Positions 10,075 to 19,919 of a DNA stretch of 64,000 nucleotides are shown here, one piece after another. The DNA is from Clostridiales bacterium Firm_14 (lineage in GTDB: Bacteria; Bacillota; Clostridia; Saccharofermentanales; Saccharofermentanaceae). Position numbers and translations under genes: made by a program. Each line of letters begins with the position of its first letter. Within the stretch, counting starts at the first letter, position 1. The notes beneath the pieces were generated by a model. It saw only the letters and a list, made by a program, of their open reading frames with translations. It had not been told where the DNA came from and ran no database searches. Location of the stretch: positions 1 to 64,000 of the forward strand of contig LVAT01000008.1 in the NCBI GenBank assembly GCA_001604135.1, read 5' to 3'.

Positions 10075-10648
10075 GATCGCAAGACAGACAAAAGAGACTG
10101 ACATCAAGGTCTATATCGATCTTGACGGCAAGGGCGAGAACAACATCGATACAGGCATCGGTTTCTTCGACCACATGCTCACTGCTCTTAGCAAGCACTC
10201 CGGAATCGACATGAATATCTCATGCAAGGGCGACCTTCAGGTTGATGCTCATCACTCGGTAGAGGATGTCGGCATTGTTCTTGGTCAGGCATTTGCCAAG
10301 GCTATCGGCGATAAGGTCGGAATCAGACGTTACGGATCCGCTTCCATTCCGATGGATGAGGCATTGGGAACATGCTCACTTGATATCTCAGGCAGGGCAT
10401 ATCTCGTATTCGACTGCAAGTTCGCAGACGAGTTTTGCGGAACGATGGATACACAGCTTTTCGAAGAGTTCTTCAGAAGCTTTGCTTTCAATGCCGGAAT
10501 CACGCTGCACATCGCATGCCCTTATGGCGCTAACGATCACCACAAGGCAGAGGCAATGTTCAAGGCACTCGCAAGAGCTTTGAGAGAAGCAACAGAGATT
10601 GACCCGAGATTTGCCGGTCAGGTCATCTCGACAAAAGGCGCATTATAA
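10058..10648 (+). CDS. hisB: Imidazoleglycerol-phosphate dehydratase
   Basis: IDTGIGFFDHMLTALSKHSG, DAHHSVEDVGI. Start at internal ATG (MPRTAEIARQ) preceded by AGAGGAGG. Confidence 0.95.
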   Translation: MPRTAEIARQTKETDIKVYIDLDGKGENNIDTGIGFFDHMLTALSKHSGIDMNISCKGDLQVDAHHSVEDVGIVLGQAFAKAIGDKVGIRRYGSASIPMDEALGTCSLDISGRAYLVFDCKFADEFCGTMDTQLFEEFFRSFAFNAGITLHIACPYGANDHHKAEAMFKALARALREATEIDPRFAGQVISTKGAL

Positions 10649-10666
10649 TTTTTGGAGGATACATAA

Positions 10667-11548
10667 ATGCTTATTAAGGATACTGATTTTATCGATCAGC
10701 CGATGCTCTCAAAGGGCAAGGTCAGAAACATCTACGATCTCGGTGATTCACTTCTCCTGGTCGTTACAGACAGGATCTCAGCTTTCGACGTAATCTTCGA
10801 CGAGCTGATCCCCAACAAGGGAAGAGTTCTCTCATCGATTTCCGAGTTCTGGTTTGATTTCACAAAGGACATCATCCCGAACCATGTCATCACGACTGAT
10901 GTTTCAAAGTATCCTATGGGCTTCGACAAGTATAAGGAAGAGCTCCAGGGAAGATCCATGCTCGTTAAGAAGGCACAGATGCTTCCTGCTGAGTGCATCG
11001 TAAGAGGCTATCTCGAAGGTTCTGCTCTTAAGGAATACAAGAAGTCCGGCACGGTAGGCGGCATCAAGATGCCTGAGGGCATGCTCCAGGGCGACAAGCT
11101 CCCTGAGCCTCTTTTCACACCTTCCACAAAGGCTGATGAGGGCCACGACATCAACATCACATACGAGCAGTTAGTTGATCTGATCGGCGAGGCTGACGCT
11201 TCCGCATTAAGAGACGCATCTCTTGCTCTCTATAAGAAAGTATCAGAGTTCGCACTTACAAAGGGCCTTATCCTTGCTGACACAAAGTTCGAGTTCGGTA
11301 AGATCGACGGCGTCCTCACAGTATGCGACGAGATGTTCACGCCTGACTCTTCAAGATTCTGGGATGCAGCTGAGTATGAGCCCGGCCACGCGCAGAAGAG
11401 CTTCGATAAGCAGTTCTTAAGAGAGTGGCTCGAGACCTTAGACTGGGATAAGACATATCCCGCACCTCACCTCCCTCAGGAGATCATCGACAAGACAGCT
11501 GAAAAGTACCGTGAGTGCTACTCACGTTTAACAGGAAAGGAAATCTGA
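10667..11548 (+). CDS. purC: Phosphoribosylaminoimidazole-succinocarboxamide synthase
   Basis: GKVRNIYD, TDRISAFDVIF, PAECIVRGYLEGSALKEY, LILADTKFEFG. Confidence 0.95.
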   Translation: MLIKDTDFIDQPMLSKGKVRNIYDLGDSLLLVVTDRISAFDVIFDELIPNKGRVLSSISEFWFDFTKDIIPNHVITTDVSKYPMGFDKYKEELQGRSMLVKKAQMLPAECIVRGYLEGSALKEYKKSGTVGGIKMPEGMLQGDKLPEPLFTPSTKADEGHDINITYEQLVDLIGEADASALRDASLALYKKVSEFALTKGLILADTKFEFGKIDGVLTVCDEMFTPDSSRFWDAAEYEPGHAQKSFDKQFLREWLETLDWDKTYPAPHLPQEIIDKTAEKYRECYSRLTGKEI

Positions 11549-11552
11549 TCCT

Positions 11553-12176
11553 TTGATAGCAATAGTAGATTACGGAATGGGCAACCTGGGCTCTGTCGAG
11601 AAAGCTTTAAAGCATATCGGCAGTGAATGTATCATTACTTCTGATGCCTCTGACCTTTATGACGCATCGGGAGTGATCCTTCCGGGCGTAGGAAGTTTTG
11701 CGCCTGCAATGGATGAACTCCAGGCAAGAGATCTTGTCATGCCCCTTATCGATATTGCCAATTCAGGCAAGCCTTTCCTCGGTATCTGCCTCGGAATGCA
11801 GCTCATGCTCGAAGGCTCTGAGGAAAACAGCCTCGAACGAAGAGAGACAAAGGGTGTCGTATCAGGCCTCGGTATCATCCCGGGCTTTGTCAGAAGGTTC
11901 CCTGATACCGGACTTAAGGTTCCCCAGATGGGCTGGAACCAGTTAGTCGACGTAAAGGGAAGACTTCTTACCGAAGGCGACTATGTTTACTTCGTCCACT
12001 CTTACTACTGCCAGCCTGGCGACGCGAATGACATCGCGGCACAGACCGAATACGGCATCAAGTATTGTGCATCTTTCGAGCGCGGCAACATCTTCGGAAT
12101 GCAGTTCCATCCCGAGAAGAGCGGCGAGGCAGGCCTCAATATCCTTAGAAAATTCGTTTCGGAGACAAAAGCATGA
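11553..12176 (+). CDS. hisH: Imidazole glycerol phosphate synthase glutaminase subunit
   Basis: VDYGMGNLGSVEKAL, GICLGMQLM, QFHPEKSG. Confidence 0.95.
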   Translation: MIAIVDYGMGNLGSVEKALKHIGSECIITSDASDLYDASGVILPGVGSFAPAMDELQARDLVMPLIDIANSGKPFLGICLGMQLMLEGSEENSLERRETKGVVSGLGIIPGFVRRFPDTGLKVPQMGWNQLVDVKGRLLTEGDYVYFVHSYYCQPGDANDIAAQTEYGIKYCASFERGNIFGMQFHPEKSGEAGLNILRKFVSETKA

Positions 12177-12886
12177 TCATATTACCCGCAATCGATCTTA
12201 TCGGCGGCAAGTGCGTAAGGCTCAGACAGGGCAGATACGATGACGTAACCATCTATAACGATTCACCGCTGGACCAGGCATTCATGTTCAAGGAAGCCGG
12301 AGCCACATGGATCCATGTCGTAGATCTTGATGCAGCGAAAAGCGGCACCCCTGAAAACCACGAGATCATCAAGGAGATCTCCGTTAAGACCGGTCTTAAG
12401 GTAGATACGGGCGGCGGTATCCGCAACATGGATACACTCGCAAAGTGGATCGAAGAATACGGCGTATCAAGAGCAGTTCTCGGTACGGCTGCAGTTAAGG
12501 ATCCCGAATTTACAAGAAAAGCCATTGAGAGATTCGGCGACAAGGTCGCGATCGGCATCGATGCACATGACGGCTTCGTATCCGTAGACGGATGGACGGC
12601 TGATTCCGAGCTCAAGGCGGTTGATTTCGCGCTGAAGTGCAAAGAGATCGGCGCAACAACAGTAGTATTTACTGATATCGCAAGAGACGGAATGCTTACA
12701 GGACCTGCAGTAGCCCAGACTAAGGAAATGGTCGAGGCAACAGGACTTAACGTTATCGCTTCAGGCGGTATCGGTTCCAATGAGGACGTCGAACTCATAA
12801 AGACTTCCGGCTGCGCCGGAGTCATCATCGGCAAAGCAATATACGAAGGAAAGGTGGACCTGGCTAAATGCTTACAAAACGTATAA
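12173..12886 (+). CDS. hisA: 1-(5-phosphoribosyl)-5-[(5-phosphoribosylamino)methylideneamino]imidazole-4-carboxamide isomerase
   Basis: [34 protein letters not shown]. Confidence 0.95.
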   Translation: MIILPAIDLIGGKCVRLRQGRYDDVTIYNDSPLDQAFMFKEAGATWIHVVDLDAAKSGTPENHEIIKEISVKTGLKVDTGGGIRNMDTLAKWIEEYGVSRAVLGTAAVKDPEFTRKAIERFGDKVAIGIDAHDGFVSVDGWTADSELKAVDFALKCKEIGATTVVFTDIARDGMLTGPAVAQTKEMVEATGLNVIASGGIGSNEDVELIKTSGCAGVIIGKAIYEGKVDLAKCLQNV

Positions 12887-13641
12887 TCCCATGTCTGGAC
12901 GTTAAAGACGGCAGAGTCGTCAAGGGCGTCAACTTCGTATCTTTAAGAGATGCAGGCGATCCCGTCGAGTGCGCCAAGACATATAACCAGTCAGGCGCAG
13001 ATGAACTTGTATTCCTCGACATCACTGCTACCATCGAATCAAGAGGCACGACCGTCGAGATGGCAAGAAGCGTTGCCAATGAGGTCTTCATTCCGTTTAC
13101 GATCGGAGGCGGAATCAGGACTGTCGAAGACATAAGAGAACTTCTTAACGCCGGAGCAGACAAGGTATCCCTTAATTCCGCAGCCGTTAAGAATCCTGAC
13201 TTCATCAAGGAAGCTTCCGACATGTTTGGTTCACAGTGCATCGTCTGTGCGATCGATGTCAAGGCCAGGGAAGAAGGATTCCCGTCAGGTTATGAAGTAG
13301 TGATCGCAGGCGGCACAAAGCCTACCGGCATCGATGCCCTGGAGTGGGCAAAGAAAGCCGTTTCCCTTGGCGCCGGAGAGATCCTCTTGACATCCATGGA
13401 CAAGGATGGCACAAAGTCCGGTTACGATAACAAGATAACTTCACTTATCTCCGAGAATGTCGGAGTACCCGTGATCGCTTCAGGCGGAGCAGGCTCCATG
13501 AAGGATTTTGCGGACGCGATCAATGTCGGTAAGGCTGACGCTGTGCTCGCGGCAAGCCTTTTCCACTTCGGTGAGATCAAGATCTCAGACCTCAAGGATT
13601 ACCTTGAAGGTGCAGGCATCCCCGTAAGGAGAGTTTTATGA
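12868..13641 (+). CDS. hisF: Imidazole glycerol phosphate synthase cyclase subunit
   Basis: [39 protein letters not shown]. Confidence 0.96.
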   Translation: MLTKRIIPCLDVKDGRVVKGVNFVSLRDAGDPVECAKTYNQSGADELVFLDITATIESRGTTVEMARSVANEVFIPFTIGGGIRTVEDIRELLNAGADKVSLNSAAVKNPDFIKEASDMFGSQCIVCAIDVKAREEGFPSGYEVVIAGGTKPTGIDALEWAKKAVSLGAGEILLTSMDKDGTKSGYDNKITSLISENVGVPVIASGGAGSMKDFADAINVGKADAVLAASLFHFGEIKISDLKDYLEGAGIPVRRVL

Positions 13642-14012
13642 GCGAAATGAGATTCGATCCCCATGAGATGTGGGCAAAGATGAAGAAGAATTCTGACGGA
13701 CTGGTTCCTGCCATCACACAGGATTACCAGAATAACCAGGTCCTCATGATGGCTTACATGAATGAAGAAGCATTCTGCCTTACATGCGAGACCGGCTACA
13801 TGTACTATTATTCCAGATCGAGGGACACTCTCTGGAAGAAGGGCGAGACATCAGGCCACGTCCAGAAAGTCGTTGAAGCTTATATCGACTGCGACAAAGA
13901 CACGCTCCTTTATAAGATCGACCAGACCGGAGCCGCATGCCACACGGGCAACAGGACATGTTTTTATACAGAAATTAAGAATTGGGACATAACTTTGAAC
14001 GAGGAGGAATAA
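13638..14012 (+). CDS. hisI: Phosphoribosyl-AMP cyclohydrolase
   Basis: [50 protein letters not shown]. Confidence 0.95.
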   Translation: MSEMRFDPHEMWAKMKKNSDGLVPAITQDYQNNQVLMMAYMNEEAFCLTCETGYMYYYSRSRDTLWKKGETSGHVQKVVEAYIDCDKDTLLYKIDQTGAACHTGNRTCFYTEIKNWDITLNEEE

Positions 14013-14015
14013 CAG

Positions 14016-14294
14016 ATGGATATTATGAGAGAGCTTTACAGCGTTATATTGGATCGTAAGGAACATCCCGTAGAGGGTTCTTATACTAATTACCTTTTCG
14101 AAAAGGGTACGGATAAGATCTCCAAGAAGCTCGGCGAAGAGGCAGTCGAGGTAGTAATCGCTGCTTCCCAGAGAGACAGAAAGGCAACGATCCAGGAGAT
14201 CGCAGATCTCGAATATCATCTTCTGGTCCTCATGGCTGACCGCGGCATCACATTGGACGATGTCGAGGCTGAGCTCAGATCGCGCAGAGGTTAA
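14016..14294 (+). CDS. hisE: Phosphoribosyl-ATP pyrophosphatase
   Basis: SYTNYLFEKGTDKISKKLGEEAVEVVIA. Confidence 0.94.
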   Translation: MDIMRELYSVILDRKEHPVEGSYTNYLFEKGTDKISKKLGEEAVEVVIAASQRDRKATIQEIADLEYHLLVLMADRGITLDDVEAELRSRRG

Positions 14295-14326
14295 GGCCTA
14301 AATTGCCCTAACTATCAATATTTTCG

Positions 14327-14356
14327 TTGACTTTATCCCCCGGTCTGTGATACAAT
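14327..14356 (+). promoter_or_regulatory. Candidate promoter for rpmG-secE-nusG
   Basis: TTGACT, 18-bp spacer, TACAAT. Confidence 0.5.
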
Positions 14357-14457
14357 CTTCGCGCTAGACCGTTCAGGTCTTGTTTTTAGTTGCGCGGAAA
14401 TCAGCGCTCGGGGACCCTGAAAAGCCCTGAAACACTACGTTTGGAGGTATTTGTACC

Positions 14458-14622
14458 ATGGCAAAGGCCGGAGCTCGCGATAAGCTTACTCTTGCATGCA
14501 CAGAGTGCAAGCAGAGAAACTATCAGACATACAAGAACAAGAAGAACAATACAGAGAGATTAGAGCTCAAGAAGTATTGCCCCTTCTGCCGTAAGCACAC
14601 AATTCACAGGGAATCCAAGTAA
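14458..14622 (+). CDS. rpmG: 50S ribosomal protein L33 (zinc-ribbon form)
   Basis: [62 protein letters not shown]; 54 aa, below the ORF-track cutoff. Confidence 0.92.
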   Translation: MAKAGARDKLTLACTECKQRNYQTYKNKKNNTERLELKKYCPFCRKHTIHRESK

Positions 14623-14641
14623 TTCTTAAAAGGTAAGTAAG

Positions 14642-14956
14642 ATGGCTGATAACAAAGGTAATTTTTTCAAGCGCCTTGGCAAGAAGTTCTCTGATGTATT
14701 TGCAGAGTTAAAGCGCGTTACGTGGCCTACAGGCGAGAAGCTCGCCAAGACCGCAGCAGTCGTTTTGCTCGTAATCGTTTTCTTCGCTGTTTACCTTACA
14801 CTGATCGGTAACGGCGGCCGCTGGATCCTCGACAAGGTAGGCTTCTACGATATCGTTGAGACAACAGCAACAACGACGACTGAGCCTGCAGAGACAACAG
14901 CTGCTACCGAAGCATCTGAGAGCGCAACGGAGACTGAGTCTTCAGCAGAAGGCTGA
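14642..14956 (+). CDS. secE: Preprotein translocase subunit SecE with T/E-rich C-terminal tail
   Basis: FAELKRVTWPTGEKLAKT plus one TM; between rpmG and nusG. Confidence 0.93.
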   Translation: MADNKGNFFKRLGKKFSDVFAELKRVTWPTGEKLAKTAAVVLLVIVFFAVYLTLIGNGGRWILDKVGFYDIVETTATTTTEPAETTAATEASESATETESSAEG

Positions 14957-14977
14957 GCTTGATTTAGGAGTAAATAA

Positions 14978-15526
14978 ATGCCGGATAATAATGAAGCCAA
15001 GTGGTATATAATTCATACCTTCGGCGGATATGAGAAGAAAGTTAAGACTTCCATAGAGAATTATGCTAAGGCCCAGGATATGGAGAACATTATCCAGGAG
15101 GTCTATTTGCCGACGGATGTAGTTGTTGAGACTAAGAACGGCAAGCGTAAGGAAGTTGAGAAGCTGAGATTCCCCAACTATATCTTCTTGAAGCTCGTTT
15201 ACGGCAACAATGATAAGGTTGATAAGGATCTCTGGTACAAGATCCGTAATACCAACGGTGTTACGGGCTTCGTAGCACCTGACCCGAACAAGCCCACTCC
15301 GATGACGGAAGAAGACTTGGTCAAGATGGGTCTCATTATTCCTTCAACTGTTGAAGTTGATTATCGCATCGGCGATCTTATCATCATCACAGACGGACCC
15401 TTCAAGGATAGCAAGGCTATCGTTAAGGACATCAATGAAGAGAAGCAGCAGGTTACTGTTACGGTATCCATGTTCGGCCGTGAGACACCTGTAACGCTCG
15501 ACTTCATTAAGGTAAGAAAAGTTTAA
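14978..15526 (+). CDS. nusG: Transcription termination/antitermination factor NusG
   Basis: KWYIIHTFGGYEKKVK, FPNYIFLK, GPFKDSKAIVKDIN (KOW). Confidence 0.95.
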   Translation: MPDNNEAKWYIIHTFGGYEKKVKTSIENYAKAQDMENIIQEVYLPTDVVVETKNGKRKEVEKLRFPNYIFLKLVYGNNDKVDKDLWYKIRNTNGVTGFVAPDPNKPTPMTEEDLVKMGLIIPSTVEVDYRIGDLIIITDGPFKDSKAIVKDINEEKQQVTVTVSMFGRETPVTLDFIKVRKV

Positions 15527-15589
15527 TTAACGTTTATTAAAGACCGTTAGGTCTCTGATAATAAAAATTATATTTGGGAGGTGGCCAGA

Positions 15590-16018
15590 ATGGCTAAAAA
15601 AGTCACAGGTTATGTAAAGCTTCAGATACCTGCAGGCAAAGCAACACCCGCGCCGCCGGTCGGACCAGCTCTTGGACAGCACGGTATTAATATCGCAGGC
15701 TTCGTCAAAGAGTTTAACGAGAGAACAGCTAAGGACGCAGGTCTTATCATTCCTGTAATCATTACAGTATATGCAGACCGTTCCTTCACGTTCATCACGA
15801 AGACTCCGCCGGTACCGGTACTTCTTAAGAAGACCGCTAAGATCGAGAAGGCTTCGGGTAGACCTAACACAGAGAAGGTTGCAACAGTTACATGGGAAGA
15901 CTGCTTGAAGATCGCTGAGATCAAGATGCCCGACGTTAACGCTGCTGATGTAGAAGCATGCGCAAGAATGGTTGCAGGCACAGCACGTTCCATGGGAATC
16001 GTTGTAAAGAAAGACTAA
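15590..16018 (+). CDS. rplK: 50S ribosomal protein L11
   Basis: [39 protein letters not shown] at 15590 after GGGAGGTGG. Confidence 0.96.
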   Translation: MAKKVTGYVKLQIPAGKATPAPPVGPALGQHGINIAGFVKEFNERTAKDAGLIIPVIITVYADRSFTFITKTPPVPVLLKKTAKIEKASGRPNTEKVATVTWEDCLKIAEIKMPDVNAADVEACARMVAGTARSMGIVVKKD

Positions 16019-16034
16019 GAAAGGAGAATAGAGC

Positions 16035-16727
16035 ATGAAGACAGGTAAGAGATATGCTGAGCTCGTAAAGCTCGTTGACAAGTCCACACTCTATGATCCT
16101 TCTGAGGCAGCTAAGCTTGTCTGCGAGACAGGTAAGGCTAAGTTCGATGAGACTGTAGAGCTTCATGTAAGACTCGGTGTTGACTCCAGACACGCTGACC
16201 AGCAGGTTAGAGGTGCTGTAGTTCTTCCTCATGGTACAGGCCGCACAAAGAGAGTTTTGGTTCTCGCTAAGGGCCCCAAGGCTGATGAGGCTAAGGAAGC
16301 AGGCGCTGAGTTCGTTGGTGATGACGATCTGATCGAGAAGATCCAGAAAGAGAACTGGTTCGACTTCGATGTTATCATCGCTACACCTGACATGATGGGT
16401 AAGCTTGGTAGATTGGGTAAGGTTTTGGGTCCTAAGGGATTGATGCCTAACCCTAAGGCAGGCACAGTTACAATGGACGTTACAAAGGCTGTTAACGAAG
16501 TTAAGGCCGGTAAGATCGAGTACAGACTCGACAAGTCCAACATCATTCACTGCCCCGTCGGCAAGGTTTCTTTCGGTCCTGAGAAGATCGAGGAGAACGT
16601 TAAGGCATTGATGGAAGCTATCATCAAGGCTAAGCCGGCAGCAGCTAAGGGTCAGTACATTAAGAGCTGCTCACTCGCAGCTACAATGGGCCCCGGAATC
16701 AAGGTTAACGCTACAAAGTTCGCCTGA
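16035..16727 (+). CDS. rplA: 50S ribosomal protein L1
   Basis: [22 protein letters not shown]...[15 protein letters not shown]. Confidence 0.96.
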   Translation: MKTGKRYAELVKLVDKSTLYDPSEAAKLVCETGKAKFDETVELHVRLGVDSRHADQQVRGAVVLPHGTGRTKRVLVLAKGPKADEAKEAGAEFVGDDDLIEKIQKENWFDFDVIIATPDMMGKLGRLGKVLGPKGLMPNPKAGTVTMDVTKAVNEVKAGKIEYRLDKSNIIHCPVGKVSFGPEKIEENVKALMEAIIKAKPAAAKGQYIKSCSLAATMGPGIKVNATKFA

Positions 16728-16744
16728 TTCTGATTACTTAACAA

Positions 16745-16905
16745 TTAAATACCTTTCCTGCCAAAGACAGCAGGCGCGGTCATTGCAATATGATCTCTGA
16801 AATGTCCGTTAAACGGGCGGCCGGCCGAGGAAGGAACTTGTTAATTCAAAAGGATTAATTCGTCCCCCTTGGTTTCCCTGTCAGGTGACCCAGGGGGGTT
16901 TTTAA
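16745..16905 (+). ncRNA. L10 (rplJL) ribosomal protein leader plus intrinsic terminator/attenuator
   Basis: CTGCCAAAGACAGCAGGCGC...GGCCGGCCGAGGAAGG typical of L10 leaders, then CCCCCTTGG...CCCAGGGGGGTTTTT hairpin before rplJ. Confidence 0.75.
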
Positions 16906-16935
16906 TGAAAATATAACAAGGAGGAAAAAACCAAT

Positions 16936-17553
16936 ATGCCCAGTGAAAAGATTCTGGCAGCTAAGCAGCAGCGTGTTGAAGATCTTACTTCAGAGCTCAA
17001 GGGCGCTACAACATATGTATTCGTAGCTACCCGCGGACTTACTGTTGCTCAGGACACAGAGATGCGTTCAGAGCTCCGTAAGAACGGCGTTAAGTTCGAA
17101 GTTATCAAGAACACTGTTCTTAGACGCGTTTTCGCAGAGCTCGGTTTTGAAGGACTTGATGATGTATTCAAGGGACCTACAGCAGTAGGTTACTCTAACG
17201 ATATCATCGCTCCTGCAAAGATTCTTGCTAAGTACAGCAAGGACATCGAGCCCATGGAGATCAAGGGCGGAATCATCGATGGCAAGGTAGCTTCACTTGA
17301 TGAGGTTATGGCTTTGTCTCAGGTACCGGATCCGACAACACTCCAGACACAGGTTGCATATTCTTTGCTCTTCCCTTTCACGAAGCTTGCTATGCTCGTA
17401 AAGGCTGTTGCAGAGAAGAAGCAGGAAGAAGGCGGTGAGGCAGTTGCAGCACCCGCAGCAGAAGAAGTAAAGGCAGAAGCAGAAGCTCCCGCAGCTGAAG
17501 CAGAAGCACCCGCAGCAGTAGAGGCTGCACCCGCGGAGACACCCGCAGAGTAA
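16936..17553 (+). CDS. rplJ: 50S ribosomal protein L10
   Basis: Family N-terminus, VIKNTVLRRVF, GPTAVGYS; Ala/Glu-rich C-terminus. Confidence 0.94.
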   Translation: MPSEKILAAKQQRVEDLTSELKGATTYVFVATRGLTVAQDTEMRSELRKNGVKFEVIKNTVLRRVFAELGFEGLDDVFKGPTAVGYSNDIIAPAKILAKYSKDIEPMEIKGGIIDGKVASLDEVMALSQVPDPTTLQTQVAYSLLFPFTKLAMLVKAVAEKKQEEGGEAVAAPAAEEVKAEAEAPAAEAEAPAAVEAAPAETPAE

Positions 17554-17584
17554 TTAGCTAAATTTTCATAGGAGGAAACTTAAA

Positions 17585-17962
17585 ATGGCTAGTGAGAAAG
17601 TTACAAGCATTCTTGAAGAAATTAAGGGTCTCTCAGTTATCGAGCTTTTCGATCTTGAGAAGGCTATTGAAGAGGAATTCGGCGTATCCGCAGCAGCAGT
17701 AGCAGTATCTGCAGGTGCTGGTGCAGGCGCTGGCGCAGCAGCTGCTGAGCAGACAGAGTTCACAGTTATGCTCAAGAGCTTCGGCGATTCCAAGATGGGC
17801 GTTATCAAGGCAGTTAAGGATGTTCTTGGTATGGGCCTTAAGGAAGCAAAGGAACTCGTTGAGAAGGCACCTGTTGCCCTCAAGGAGAACGTTTCTAAGG
17901 AAGAGGCTGATGACCTCATGAAGAAGCTTGATGGTTGCGGCGCTGAGCTCGAGCTCAAGTAA
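17585..17962 (+). CDS. rplL: 50S ribosomal protein L7/L12
   Basis: EEKTEFTVML-like hinge, [24 protein letters not shown]. Confidence 0.96.
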   Translation: MASEKVTSILEEIKGLSVIELFDLEKAIEEEFGVSAAAVAVSAGAGAGAGAAAAEQTEFTVMLKSFGDSKMGVIKAVKDVLGMGLKEAKELVEKAPVALKENVSKEEADDLMKKLDGCGAELELK

Positions 17963-17989
17963 TTCTCAATCACTTTAGAATTAACTTTC

Positions 17990-18022
17990 CAAGGGTTGTC
18001 TCAAACGAGGCAACCCTTTTTC
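17990..18022 (+). terminator. Terminator after rplL
   Basis: AGGGTTG...CAACCCTTTTTC. Confidence 0.8.
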
Positions 18023-18073
18023 TTTACTGTTTTTTAACTCGTAATAAAATCAAGATTTTGTTATCATTCTTCT

Positions 18074-18508
18074 ATGAGACTCGAAAACGATGCAGATTTC
18101 AATTTCCTGTATAACGAGGAGTGCGAGAAGATCCCGTTTCTCTTCAAGTACAACAGAACGCGCTTCAAGGTCGCGCTTATTATCATGCTCGTCTCATTTG
18201 TCGCAATGCTTGTCCTTTTTACGCTCTTCTACAACACGCAGACAACTGAATTGATGCCTGCAGTCATACCGCAATCGACGGTTGGAGCTTACCAGTATGT
18301 GAGCAATTACGAATACGGCTATATGGTGGCGACATTGATCGCCGGATTAGTTGTCGCACTTATGGGCGGCTGGATCACGATCGCCAAATTATTGGATAAC
18401 CGTGCATTTAAGAAAGCATCACGGCTGTCAAACATGATATTTCTTAACGAACGCCACAGAATGGAAGTAGAGTGGCAGAATTGGAAAATGAATAACAGGG
18501 ATTATTGA
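18074..18508 (+). CDS. Hypothetical membrane protein (two predicted TMs)
   Basis: ORF with two hydrophobic segments (ALIIMLVSFVAMLVLFTLFY; MVATLIAGLVVALMGGWITIA). Confidence 0.65.
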   Translation: MRLENDADFNFLYNEECEKIPFLFKYNRTRFKVALIIMLVSFVAMLVLFTLFYNTQTTELMPAVIPQSTVGAYQYVSNYEYGYMVATLIAGLVVALMGGWITIAKLLDNRAFKKASRLSNMIFLNERHRMEVEWQNWKMNNRDY

Positions 18509-18585
18509 TCTCTGTATACAAAACAGATGAATCGGCTATAACTCAAAATAAGTAAAAACTATATCTTCTTTTCTTCTTATTTCTA

Positions 18586-18614
18586 TTGACTTTGAAACCA
18601 TGCGTGGTTATAAT
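18586..18614 (+). promoter_or_regulatory. Promoter of tRNA cluster
   Basis: TTGACT, 17-bp spacer, TATAAT, 18 bp upstream of tRNA-Met. Confidence 0.8.
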
Positions 18615-18631
18615 TTCAAAGCAACTTTTAT

Positions 18632-18708
18632 GGCGGCATAGCTCAGTTGGCCAGAGCGTCCGGTTCATACCCGGCAGGTCGTAGGTTCGAATCCCACTGC
18701 CGCTACCA
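18632..18708 (+). tRNA. tRNA-Met (CAT)
   Basis: Cloverleaf elements GGCGGCA, GGTTCGAATCC, encoded ACCA; anticodon loop TTCATAC. Confidence 0.93.
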
Positions 18709-18713
18709 TAAAA

Positions 18714-18788
18714 GGCCCGTTGGTCAACCGGCTAAGACGTCGCCCTTTCACGGCGGAGTAACGAGTTCAACTCTCGTACGGGTCACCA
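18714..18788 (+). tRNA. tRNA-Glu (TTC)
   Basis: GGCCCGT...ACGGGTC acceptor, anticodon loop CTTTCAC, encoded ACCA. Confidence 0.93.
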
Positions 18789-18790
18789 AT

Positions 18791-18864
18791 GGTACCATAG
18801 CCAAGTGGTAAGGCATGGGTCTGCAAAACCCTGATCCCCAGTTCAAATCTGGGTGGTACCTCCA
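18791..18864 (+). tRNA. tRNA-Cys (GCA)
   Basis: GGTACCA...TGGTACC acceptor, anticodon loop TCTGCAAAA, encoded TCCA. Confidence 0.93.
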
Positions 18865-18899
18865 AAGCGTCGCTTTTCTTACAAAGCGACGCTTTTTTT
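18864..18899 (+). terminator. Terminator of tRNA cluster
   Basis: Perfect 13-bp stem AAAGCGTCGCTTT/AAAGCGACGCTTT with T-tract. Confidence 0.9.
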
Positions 18900-18965
18900 A
18901 CACAAATAATCAGAGTAGAATAATCGAGTTAAGATTATCAGGAATAACCGGAAGATGAGGTTTAC

Positions 18966-19919
18966 ATGAGAGACGATATTAAAGATTTACTTAAAAGATA
19001 TGATGAGATCGGCGCTTTGATCCTTGAGCAGAAGTTAGACGAATTCGGCGACCAGTTAGACCAGAAGCCTGAAGGCGTCGACGATGCGACATACGAAGAA
19101 TACATCCAGCGTCTGGCCAAGGAAGAGACCGACATGGCTACGACCAAGCTCGAGAATGAGCCTGACGAGAAGCTCGGCGGAAAGTCTATGAGAGAGCTTT
19201 TCGACGAACTGGACTTCGAAGAGAAGACAGAAGCTCTTGAATACGCAGCTCTTAACCTCGACAGAGGCGTGCCGCAGTCTCTGGTTGCAAGCATCGCAAC
19301 TGAGCCTGCCGATATGGTAAGAGATTACTGCGGCAAGATAATCGGCGAATGCGCATGGACAGAAGACGAGCTTACTGACGAGAATGTTCTTTTCGAGATG
19401 CAGTTCCAGAAGGCCATCGCATGCTTTGACGTCCTCACGGTAATGAAGGAACCCTGCTTCATCCAGGCAGTCCTCGACCGTTATTTAAGCTATGGCCAGA
19501 CACGTGAATTCGTAGCAGAGTCCATTGCCGGATATGTTGAGGCATTCCCTGAAGTATCTGAGCCTTTCCTTATCAGCATCCTTGAGAGCAATGTCGAAGA
19601 CGGCCTGGAAGGCCCTTATGAAGACGTAGTCATCATGCTCACCGAGATCGGCAAAGAGCATAAGACCGAAGAGATCTACCAGACCTTAAGACACGCTTTC
19701 AGATACATGACCAATAAGATCTATGCGGTCATCTGCCTCGCTGATTACGGCGATGACAGGGCTGTAGCGATGTTCAAGAATTACATCAACAGAAATCAGA
19801 AGACTATCGAGAGAGACTTGTTCTATGAAATGATGTCCGCGATCCAGCACTTAGGCGGCGACATCTCGGATATCCAGGATCCGTTCGGCGATTTTCAGAA
19901 GAAACAGGGCAAGAAATAA
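18966..19919 (+). CDS. Hypothetical helical-repeat (HEAT-like) protein
   Basis: Long ORF, alpha-helical repeat-like composition, no signal peptide; abuts next CDS. Confidence 0.6.
   Translation: MRDDIKDLLKRYDEIGALILEQKLDEFGDQLDQKPEGVDDATYEEYIQRLAKEETDMATTKLENEPDEKLGGKSMRELFDELDFEEKTEALEYAALNLDRGVPQSLVASIATEPADMVRDYCGKIIGECAWTEDELTDENVLFEMQFQKAIACFDVLTVMKEPCFIQAVLDRYLSYGQTREFVAESIAGYVEAFPEVSEPFLISILESNVEDGLEGPYEDVVIMLTEIGKEHKTEEIYQTLRHAFRYMTNKIYAVICLADYGDDRAVAMFKNYINRNQKTIERDLFYEMMSAIQHLGGDISDIQDPFGDFQKKQGKK

Noticed and set aside
12253-12834. Minus-strand ORF of 193 aa
   Set aside because: Antisense to hisA; no recognisable motifs or RBS.
15936-16550. Minus-strand ORF of 204 aa
   Set aside because: Antisense to rplA/rplK; shadow ORF.
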